DNA of 64,000 nt from contig CM060108.1 in NCBI GenBank assembly GCA_030522415.1, positions 53,484,452 through 53,548,451 of the forward strand, written 5' to 3'. The translations under genes and the position numbers were made by a program. Position 1 is the stretch's first letter; each line of letters begins with the position of its first letter. Of the stretch, positions 12,949 through 24,143 are shown piece after piece. This DNA comes from Channallabes apus. Lineage: Eukaryota > Chordata > Actinopteri > Siluriformes > Clariidae. Below the pieces are notes generated by a model. It worked only from the letters and a program-made list of their open reading frames with translations. It was not told the origin of the DNA and ran no database searches.

Positions 12949-13039
12949 AATACCAGTTAGAACATTGTGTTATATTTATACACCATTATTCCTCACACTG
13001 TGGATCAGCACAGCGCGGATACTGAGGTGTCCTGGCCCT

Positions 13040-13103
13040 TTAAGAGTGGGCGGGGCGGAGTGAGTCGGTGGGCGGGGTTTCCCCCGTGCAGGAAGAGGCG
13101 AAC
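13040..13103 (+). promoter_or_regulatory. slc35d1: slc35d1 GC-box promoter
   Basis: Two Sp1-type GC boxes, GGGCGGGGC at 13048-13056 and GGGCGGGG at 13070-13077, lie just upstream of the ATG at 13104. There is no TATA box. This suggests a GC-box-driven, broadly active promoter. Confidence 0.6.
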
Positions 13104-13325
13104 ATGGCGGAGCCGCGCGTGAGAGCTCGAGCGCAGGCGAGGTCAGCGGAGAGACAGACGGAGGACAGTGAGGACAGACAGGACGGCGCGGTGCTGGTCC
13201 TCCGGCTCCTCAGCGCCGCTTCATACGGCCTGAGCTCCTTCTTCATCGTGGTGCTGAATAAAAGCGTCCTGACCAGTTACAGGTGAGGGGGAGAGGGGGG
13301 GGGGGTGTCACATCTGGAACTCCTG

Positions 13326-13356
<31 letters not shown>

Positions 13357-13469
13357 TGAGCTGTCTCTCTGTCACCAGGTTCAGTATTTAGTCACTGAGT
13401 TCATCATTAACCCTGAGCACTTCAGCCCCTGGGACACCTGATTAATAAATCTGTTATAGTTTATCTAAG

Positions 13470-13523
<54 letters not shown>

Positions 13524-16500
13524 GGGAGTTCAGTGTCAACACAAGAGAAACAGAGGAATAACATAAACACAAGCCTGAATTTATAATTAATTTCTCCTTC
13601 ATGTTTAAACTTGTTTAAAATTGGTGCAACGTTAACACTTCAGCAACTCTGTGTAGTTACTCTGTGTAGTTACGCTGTGTCGTTACGCTGTGTCGTTACG
13701 CTGTGTCGTTACTCTGTGTAGTTACGCTGTGACGTTACTCTGTGTCGTTACGCTGTGTAGTTACGCTGTGTAGTTACTCTGTGTCGTTACTCTGTGTCGT
13801 TACGCTGTGTCGTTACGCTGTGTCGTTACTCTGTGTAGTTACTCTGTGTAGTTACGCTGTGTCGTTACGCTGTGTCGTTACGCTGTGTCGTTACTCTGTG
13901 TCGTTACTCTGTGTAGTTACGCTGTGTAGTTACTCTGTGTCGTTACGCTGTGTCGTTACGCTGTGTCGTTACTCTGTGTAGTTGCGCTGTGTCGTTACTC
14001 TGTGTAGTTACTCTGTGACGCCACTCTGTGTCGTGACGCTGTGTCGTTACGCTGTGTCGTTACTCTGTGTCGTTACTCTGTGTAGTTACGCTGTGTCGTT
14101 ACTCTGTGTCGTTACGCTGTGTCGTTACTCTGTGTAGTTACGCTGTGTCGTTACTCTGTGTAGTTACTCTGTGACGCCACTCTGTGTCGTTACGCTGTGT
14201 CGTTACGCTGTGTCGTTACTCTGTGTAGTTACTCTGTGACGCCACTCTGTGTCGTGACGCTGTGTCGTTACGCTGTGTCGTTACTCTGTGTCGTTACGAT
14301 GTGTCGTTACTCTGTGTCATTACGCTGTGTAGTTACGCTGTGTAGTTACTCTGTGTCATTACGCTGTGTAGTTACGCTGTGTCGTTACTCTGTGTAGTTA
14401 CTCTGTGTAGTTACGCTGTGTCGTTACGCTGTGTCGTTACTCTGTGTCGTTACGCTGTGTAGTTACGCTGTGTGGTTACTCTGTGTGGTTACTCTGTGTC
14501 GTTACTCTGTGTAGTTACGCTGTGTCGTTATGCTGTGTCGTTACTCTGTGTCGTTACGCTGTGTAGTTACGCTGTGTAGTTACTCTGTGGCGTTACTCTG
14601 TGTCGTTACTCTGTGTCGTTACGCTGTGTCGTTACGCTGTGTCGTTACGCTGTGTAGTTACTCTATGTCGTTACTCTGTGTCGTTACTCTGTGTCGTTAC
14701 GCTGTGTAGTTACTCTGTGTCGTTACGCTGTGACGTTATGCTGTGACGTTACGCTGTGTAGTTACGCTGTGTCGTTACGCTGTGTAGTTATGCTGTGTCG
14801 TTACGCTGTGTCGTTACTCTGTGTCGTTACGCTGTGTAGTTACGCTGTGTCGTTACTCTGTGTCGTTACTCTGTGTAGTTACTCTGTGTCGTTACGCTGT
14901 GTCGTTACTCTGTGTAGTTACGCTGTGTCGTTACTCTGTGTCGTTACTCTGTGTCATTTCTCTGTGTCGTTACGCTGTGACGTTACTCTGTGTAGTTACT
15001 CTGTGTAGTTACGCTGTGTCGTTACGCTGTGTCGTTACTCTGTGTAGTTACGCTGTGTAGTTACTCTGTGTCGTTACGCTGTGTCGTTACGCTGTGACGT
15101 TACTCTGTGTCATTACGCTGTGTAGTTACTCTGTGTAGTTACTCTGTGTCATTACGCTGTGTCGTTACGCTGTGTCGTTACGCTGTGTAGTTACGCTGTG
15201 TAGTTACGCTGTGTCGTTACGCTGTGTCGTTACTCTGTGTCGTTACTCTGTGTCGTTACGCTGTGTAGTTACGCTGTGTCATTACTCTGTGTCGTTACTC
15301 TGTGTCATTACTCTGTGTTGTTACGCTGTGACGTTACTCTGTGTCATTACGCTGTGTAGTTACGCTGTGTAGTTACTCTGTGTCGTTACTCTGTGTCGTT
15401 ACGCTGTGTAGTTACTCTGTGTAGTTACGCTGTGTCGTTACTCTGTGACGTTACTCTGTGACGCCACACTGTGTTACTGAGTCGTTACGCTGTGTCATTA
15501 CACTGTGACGCCACACTGTGTTTTTACTGTGTCGTTACTCTGTGTCGTTACTGTGTCGTTACGCTGTTTCGTTACGCTGTGTCGTTACATTATTTCGTTA
15601 CTCTGTGTTGTTACTCTGACTCGTTACGCTGTGACGCCACGCTGTGACGCCACACTGTGTTGTTACTGTGTTCTTACGCTGTGACACCACGCTGTGTCAT
15701 TACTCTGTGTCGTTACTCTGTGTAGTTACTCTGTGTCGTTACGCTGTGTCGTTACTCTGTGTAGTTACGCTGTGTCGTTACTCTGTGTCGTTACTCTGTG
15801 TCATTTCTCTGTGTCGTTACGCTGTGACGTTACTCTGTGTAGTTACTCTGTGTAGTTACGCTGTGTCGTTACGCTGTGTCGTTACTCTGTGTAGTTACGC
15901 TGTGTAGTTACTCTGTGTCGTTACGCTGTGTCGTTACGCTGTGACGTTACTCTGTGTCATTACGCTGTGTAGTTACTCTGTGTAGTTACTCTGTGTCATT
16001 ACGCTGTGTAGTTACGCTGTGTCGTTACGCTGTGTCGTTACGCTGTGTAGTTACGCTGTGTAGTTACGCTGTGTCGTTACGCTGTGTCGTTACTCTGTGT
16101 CGTTACTCTGTGTCGTTACGCTGTGTAGTTACGCTGTGTCATTACTCTGTGTCGTTACTCTGTGTCATTACTCTGTGTTGTTACGCTGTGACGTTACTCT
16201 GTGTCATTACGCTGTGTAGTTACGCTGTGTAGTTACTCTGTGTCGTTACTCTGTGTCGTTACGCTGTGTAGTTACTCTGTGTAGTTACGCTGTGTCGTTA
16301 CTCTGTGACGTTACTCTGTGACGCCACACTGTGTTACTGAGTCGTTACGCTGTGTCATTACACTGTGACGCCACACTGTGTTTTTACTGTGTCGTTACTC
16401 TGTGTCGTTACGCTGTTTCGTTACGCTGTGTCGTTACATTATTTCGTTACTCTGTGTTGTTACTCTGACTCGTTACGCTGTGACGCCACGCTGTGACGCC

Positions 16501-19500
16501 ACACTGTGTTGTTACTGTGTTCTTACGCTGTGACACCACGCTGTGTCATTACTTTGTGTCGTTACTCTGTGTCGTTACACTGTGATGTTACTCTGTGTCG
16601 TTATGCTGTGACGCCACGCAGTGTTGTTACTGTGTCGTTATGCTGTGACGTTACTCTGTGTCGTTACTCTGTGTAGTTACTCTGTGTAGTTACTCTGTGT
16701 TGTTTCTCTGTGATGTGTCGTTGCTCTGTGTAGTTACTCTGTGTCGTTTCTCTGTGATGCTACTCTGTCGTTACGCTGTGACGCCACGCTGTGTCATTAC
16801 TGTGTCGTTACCCTGTGTCGTTACGCTGTGACGCCAAGCTGTATCGTTACTGTGTCCTTACTCTGTGTCGTTACGCTGTGACATTACTCTGTGTCATTTC
16901 TCTGTGTAGTTACTCTGGGTCGTTTCTCTGTGATTCTACTCTGTGTCGTTACACTGTGATGCCACGCTGTGTCGTTACTGTTTCGTTACGCTGTGACGTT
17001 ACTCTGTCGTTACGCTGTGATGCCACGCTGTGTCGTTACTCTGTGTCGTTACTCTGTGTCGTTACCCTGTGTCATTACGCTGTGGCGCCACGCTGTGTAG
17101 CTACTCTGTGTCGTTACTCTGTGTAGCTACTCTGTGTCGTTACTCTGTGTAGCTACTCTGTGTCATTTCTCTGTCATGCTACTGTGTGTCATTACGCTGT
17201 GACGCCATGCTGTGTCGTTACTCTGTGTCGTTACTCTGTGTCGTTACTCTGTGTCGTTATGCTGTATCGTTACGCTGTGATGCCATGCGGTGTCGTTACC
17301 GTGACGTTACTCTGTGTCGTTACTCTGTGTCGTTACGCTATGACGCCACACTGTGTCGTTTCTCTGTGATGCTACTCTGTGTCGTTACTCTGTGACGCCA
17401 CGCTGTGTCATTACTGTGTCGTTACTCTGTGTCGTTACGCTGTGACGCCAAGCTGTATCGTTACTGTTTCCTTACTCTGTGTCGTTAAGCTGTGACGTTA
17501 CTCTGTGACGTTACTCTGTGTCATTACTCTGTGTAGTTACTCTGGGTCGTTTCTCTGTGATTCTACTCTGTGTCGTTACACTGTGATGCCACGCTGTGTC
17601 GTTACTGTTTCGTTATGCTGTGACATTACTCTGTCGTTACGCTGTGATGCCACACTGTGATGTTACGATGTGTCGTTACTCTGTGTTGTTACTCTGTGTC
17701 GTTATGCTGTGACGCCACGCTGTGTCGTTACTGTGTCGTTACTCTGTGTCGTTATGCTATGATGTCACACTGTGTTGTTACTGTGTCTTTACGCTGCGAC
17801 GTTACTGTGTCGTTACGCTGTGTCATTACTGTGGTGGTACTCTGTGTTATTACGCTGTGTCGTTACGCTGTGACGCTACTCTGTGTCGTTACGCTGTGAC
17901 GCCATGCTGTGTTGTTACTGTGTCCTTACTCTGTGTCGTTTCTCTGTGATGCTACTCTGTCGTTATGCTGTGACGCCACGCTATGTCGTTACTCTGTGTC
18001 GTTACACTATGACATTACTCTGTGTCGTTACTCTGTGTCATTACTCTGTCGTTTCTCTGTGATGCTACTCTGTGTCGTTACTCTGTGACGCTATTCTCTG
18101 ACACTACTGTGTCGTTACTCTGTGTCGTTACTCTGTGACGCTATTCTGTGTCATTACTCTGTGTCGTTACTCCATGTCGATACTCCATGACATTACTCTG
18201 TGATACATTGTGATGCTACTTTGACCATACAGTGTAACGAGACACTGTGACGATACTTCATGACTTTATTACTGTATTGATATGCCGATATGTATGACGA
18301 TACTTTCTGGCGATACATCTGTAAGGTTTTATTGTGTTGATACGCTGTGATGATCAGCTTTGGGTGTAACGCGTTACGTTTGTAGAGTACTCTGATTACT
18401 TTTTTGATGTAGCGAGTAATCTAATGCGTCAGGTCCGCCATTTAAGTACTCAGTTAAGTTAACTAAAATGTTTTTTTTAATGTAAAATCATCCTACAACC
18501 ACCCCCCCCCCCCCCGCGTTATTTCTGCTGTTATACCCCTATCTCACCTATGCGGTTTGATACGAGGACCAATGCGCGGAAAGATTTAGACCTAATCACA
18601 GCGTCAAAACTGGCGGTGAATCATGATGAACTTACGGCCACCGCCTGAAACCACGTAGGTGAGGGGTATTAGTAGGTGAGAGAGGGGTATTAGTAGGTGA
18701 GATAGGGGTATTAGTAGGTGAGATAGGGGTATTAGTAGGTGAGATGGGGGTATTAGTAGGTGAGATAGGGGTATTAGTAGGTGAGATAGGGGTATGAATA
18801 GGTGAGATAGGGGTATTAGTAGGTGAGATAGGGGTATTAGTAGGTGAGATAGGGGTATTAGTAGGTGAGATAGGGGTATCAGTAGGTGAGAGAGGTGTAT
18901 TAGTAGGTGAGATAGGGGTATGAGTAGGTGAGATAGGGGTATGAGTAGGTGAGATAGGGGTATGAGTAGGTGAGATAGGGGTATTAGTAGGTGAGATAGG
19001 GGTATGAGTAGGTGAGATAGGGGTATGAGTAGGTGAGATAGGGGTATTAGTAGGTGAGATAGGGGTATTAGTAGGTGAGATAGAGGTATGAGTAGGTGAG
19101 ATAGGGGTATTAGTAGGTGAGATAGGGGTATGAGTAGGTGAGATAGGGGTATTAGTAGGTGAGATAGGGGTATTAGTAGGTGAGAGAGGGGTATTAGTAG
19201 GTGAGAGAGGGGTATTAGTAGGTGAGAGAGGGGTATTAGTAGGTGAGAGAGGGGTATTAGTAGGTGAGAGAGGGGTATTAGTAGGTGAGATAGGGGTATC
19301 AGTAGTTAACACATTATGGGCCAAACTTCACTGAGTGATGATGGTAGAATAATTATAAAGGTCTTGACTAAAACAACATCCATGAGGAATCACAAAGGAG
19401 TTTTCATTTTCTGCAATGTAACTGTTTTAATGTAACTGATTACTCTTTAATGACAGTAATTTTCTAATGTAATTAGTTACTTTAAAAAGTAACGTCGCCC

Positions 19501-19581
19501 AACACTGGTGATAATCATTTTCATGTTCAATATTGTGTATAATATCAGTATTAAAATAGTGATAACTAACTACTGTAAACT

Positions 19582-19640
<59 letters not shown>

Positions 19641-20220
19641 ACAGATTTCCATCCTCGTTATGTGTGGGGATCGGACAGGTGAGTGGTGTTGACCTTCTAC
19701 ATTAACACATTAAACATACGATATTGTGGCGACACCTCGCTGTCGAGTAGATTTGTATTGCGGTTCTGTAAGTATCACGAGTTTATAGAAATGTCCTGTG
19801 TCCATATTAAACGTCACAGATCAAGTCTTGTCCTGCACGCCACGGTGTGAATAGTTTAGAGCGCTGCCTGTAGGATTACAGAGGAACTGCAATAATGTCC
19901 CAAACATCTATAAACTTAGATTACATTTTGGAGTCAGTGAGGTGATAAATTAATCGATTTTAATAAACATGATGATCCAGAGTAGACTGAAATCATAAGT
20001 GTGTGTGTGTGTGTTACAGATGTTGGCGACGGTGTGTGTTCTGTATGCAGGGAAATCCCTGAGACTCATCCACTTTCCGGACATGGACCGGAGCATTCCA
20101 CACAAGGTGAAACAAACACACACACACACTCTTTACAGAGACCTCTAGCACTGGCTGTACATGCCCCGGTCAGTTGGTTACTATAGAAACAATAACAGAA
20201 TGGGTGTATTGATATAAACC

Positions 20221-20251
<31 letters not shown>

Positions 20252-22590
20252 TTCCAGACGTTCCCCCTCCCCCTGCTGTACGTCGGTAATCAGCTCAGCG
20301 GCCTCCTGGGAACTCAACAGGTCAAGTACGTCACATCACTGTATACAGGCTGTGTGTTATAGACTCTAGACTGGACACTTTATTAGGAACACTGTGCTGG
20401 ACATCCATGTTGTACATGATGAGATCACACAGTTCCTCCTCCTCCTGAAGAACCTTCTGATGGACATGACATCACCACACCATGACCCCGCCTCCACCAG
20501 CCTGGACTGATGACACGAGGCAGGTTGGATCAGCAACGTCTGGGACACACTCCGCCTCAAACCGACATCCGTTATAAATGACTGAGTGATTAGGTGTTCC
20601 TAATAAAGTGCCCAGTGAGTAGGTGCATGTGAGGGGAGAGGGAATGAGGCGTAGGGGAGAGGGAATGAGGCGTAGGGCAGAGGGAATGAGGCGTAGGGCA
20701 GAGGGAATGAGACGTAGGGGAGAGGGAATGAGGCGTAAGGGAGAGGGAATGAGGCGTAGGGGAGGGGGAATGAGGCGTAGGGCAGAGGGAATGAGGCGTA
20801 GGGCAGAGGGACTGAGACGTAGGGGAGAGGGAATGAGGCGTAAGGGAGAGGGAATGAGGCGTAGGGGAGGGGGAATGAGACGTAGGGGAGGGGGAATGAA
20901 GCGTAGGGGAGGGGGAATGAGACGTAGGGGAGGGGGAATGAGACGTAGGGGAGGGGGAATGAGACGTAGGGGAGGGGGAATGACGCGTAGGGGAGGGGGA
21001 ATGAGACGTAGGGGAGGGGGAATGAGGCGTAGGGGAGGGGGAATGAGGCGTAGGGGAGGGGGAATGAGACGTAGGGGAGGGGGAATGAGGCGTAGGGGAG
21101 GGGTAATGAGGCGTAGGGGAGGGGGAATGAGACGTAGGGGAGGGGGAATGAGGCGTAGGGGGAGAGGGAATGAGACGTAGGGGAGGGGGAATGAGGCGTA
21201 GGGGAGGGGTAATGAGGCGTAGGGGAGGGGTAATGAGACGTAGGGGAGAGGGAATGAGACGTAGGGGAGGGGGAATGAGGCGTAGGGGAGGGGGAATGAG
21301 GCGTAGGGGAGAGGGAATGAGGCGTAGGGGGAGAGGGAATGAGGCGTAGGGGGAGAGGGAATGAGGCGTAGGGGGAGAGGGAATGAGGCGTAGGGGGAGA
21401 GGGAATGAGGCGTAGGGGGAGAGGGAATGAGACGAGGGGGAATGAGACGTAGGGGAGGGGGAATGAGGCGTAGGGGAGGGGGAATGAGACGTAGGGGAGG
21501 GGGAATGAGACGTAGGGGAGGGGGAATGAGACGTAGGGGAGGGGGAATGAGACGTAGGGGAGAGGGAATGAGACGTAGGGGAGGGGGAATGACGCGTACG
21601 GGAGGGGAATGAGGCGTAGGGGAGGGGGAATGAGGCGTAGGGGAGGGGGAATGAGACGTAGGGGAGGGGAAATGAGACGTAGGGGAGAGGGAATGAGGCG
21701 TAGGGGAGGGGGAATGAGACGTAGCGGAGGGGAAATGAGACGTAGGGGAGAGGGAATGAGACGTAGGGGAGAGGGAATGAGGCGTAGGGGAGAGGGAATG
21801 AGACGTAGGGGAGAGGGAATGAGGCGTAGGGGAGAGGGAATGAGGCGTAGGGGAGGGGGAATGAGACGTAGGGGAGGGGGAATGAGGCGTAGGGGAGAGG
21901 GAATGAGACGTAGGGGAGAGGGAATGAGACGTAGGGGAGAGGGAATGAGGCGTAGGGGAGAGGGAATGAGGCGTAGGGGAGGGGGAATGAGACGTAGCGG
22001 AGGGGAAATGAGACGTAGGGGAGAGGGAATGAGACGTAGGGGAGAGGGAATGAGGCGTAGGGGAGAGGGAATGAGACGTAGGGGAGAGGGAATGAGGCGT
22101 AGGGGAGAGGGAATGAGGCGTAGGGGAGAGGGAATGAGACGTAGGGGAGAGGGAATGAGGCGTAGGGGAGAGGGAATGAGGCGTAGGGGAGGGGGAATGA
22201 GACGTAGCGGAGGGGAAATGAGACGTAGGGGAGAGGGAATGAGACGTAGGGGAGAGGGAATGAGACGTAGGGGAAAGGGAATGAGACGTAGGGGAGAGGG
22301 AATGAGACGTTGGAGGGAATAAAGCAGGATTAAGTAATATTGAGTAATGAATAGGGACGAAGATGAACACAGTGTTCTGAACTCTGAAGTTATTAAGTAT
22401 TTAATAAAAGAGTGAGTTTGACCTTTGGTGTGTGTGTGTGTGTGTGTGTTTTCAGTTTGCCGATGTTCACTGTGCTCAGGAGATTCTCCATCTTATTCAC
22501 CATGCTAGCAGAGAGCTACCTGCTCAGGTACACACACACACACACACACACACACACTCATTGTCATGTTGAATTAGTATATGATGAGTC

Positions 22591-22641
<51 letters not shown>

Positions 22642-22998
22642 GAGGACGTTTGCGTGGACTGTACAGCTGACGGTCTTCACTATGATCTTCGGAGCGTTTA
22701 TCGCCGCCAGGTTCGGATTACTCACAGAAACACACACACACACACCTGTAACCAACACACAACACCTGGATTTAATCACACACATGCTGCTTGTTTGTGT
22801 GTGTGTGTGTGTGTTACAGTACAGATTTGACCTTTGACCTCCAGGGCTACACCTCGATCACGGTCAATAACCTGCTGACTGCAGCCAACGGTGCCTACAT
22901 GAAGAAGAAGCTCGACACCAAGGTGCAGCGCGGCGTCGCCATGACAACACCAGGACCGACTGTACTGTTACAGCACACATGCTGATGAAACGGTGTGG

Positions 22999-23053
<55 letters not shown>

Positions 23054-23147
23054 AGGAGCTGGGGAAGTACGGCCTGCTGTATTATAACGCTCTGTTCATG
23101 ATCGGACCCACTGTGTGTTTAGCCTACTACACTGGAGACCTGCAACA

Positions 23148-23178
<31 letters not shown>

Positions 23179-23212
23179 TTATAATCACCCACTAGTGCAT
23201 TATGTTTCAGCT

Positions 23213-23244
<32 letters not shown>

Positions 23245-23323
23245 AACGCAGGCTGCAGGGTTTGAAGGCTGGACTGATTTATTCTTCCTCACTCAGTTTG
23301 TTCTCTCCTGTGTGATGGGGTGA

Positions 23324-23373
<50 letters not shown>

Positions 23374-23425
23374 AGTTACAGGATCTATACTGATAAAAGG
23401 AAATATAACATGTGGAATATAAAAA

Positions 23426-23462
<37 letters not shown>

Positions 23463-23547
23463 AGGTTTGTTCTCATGTACTCCATTGTGTTGTGCACACA
23501 CTACAACTCCGCCCTGACCACCTCCATCATCGGCTGTGTCAAGGTCG

Positions 23548-23578
<31 letters not shown>

Positions 23579-23743
23579 TGTTTATTTATTCATTTATTTG
23601 TTTACTATAGCCACTGTGTGTTTGTTTGTTTGTTTACTATAACCGTTCTGTGTTTGTTTACTATAACCATTCTGTGTGTGTTTGTTGGTTTGTTTGTTTA
23701 CTCTACTATAACAGTTATATTACTATATATTACTATATACGAA

Positions 23744-23783
<40 letters not shown>

Positions 23784-23867
23784 GAACATCATGGTGGCGT
23801 ACGTGGGGATGGTGCTCGGTGGTGATTACATCTTCACCTGGTTGAACTTCATCGGCTTAAATATCAG

Positions 23868-23905
<38 letters not shown>

Positions 23906-24108
23906 TTTTGGATATTTTTTTTATACATGTCCCCTCTCTCTCTCTCTCTCTCTCTCTCTCAGTATCGCAGGGAGCCTGGCCTACTCCTACATCACCTTCA
24001 CTCAAGGGGGCGCCAGTGAGTCTGCACTACACATCACACTGATTATTATCACCAATACACAACATGGACACAGTCCCATCTCCACCCCCGCTTCCCCCCT
24101 AAAACACA

Positions 24109-24143
<35 letters not shown>

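Noticed and set aside
10541..12960. Paired frames of 60-129 codons on opposite strands
   Set aside because: They are mirror images in the two arms of the palindrome and contain no known motif.
13742..17949. Many frames of 60-110 codons reading [17 protein letters not shown] repeats
   Set aside because: They are the three-unit (39-bp) translation of the 13-bp minisatellite; they repeat in all blocks and end wherever a unit changes length.
13647..18235. Possible CRISPR-like array
   Set aside because: Units are contiguous, without unique spacers, in a vertebrate intron, and no cas-like gene is present.
18632..19324. A 230-codon frame of repeated TNTPISP on the minus strand
   Set aside because: Same reason: a 21-bp tandem array in intron 1, with no start context, splice sites or unique domain.
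20472..22370. A 632-codon minus-strand frame (and plus-strand frames of 185-237 codons) in the 21-bp array
   Set aside because: The 21-bp unit is a multiple of three, so any phase without a stop stays open. The residues are a simple 7-residue repeat, and the array lies in an intron of slc35d1.
22412..23845. Frames full of alternating Cys-Val or Thr-His
   Set aside because: Translations of the (TG)n and (CA)n microsatellites around slc35d1 exons.
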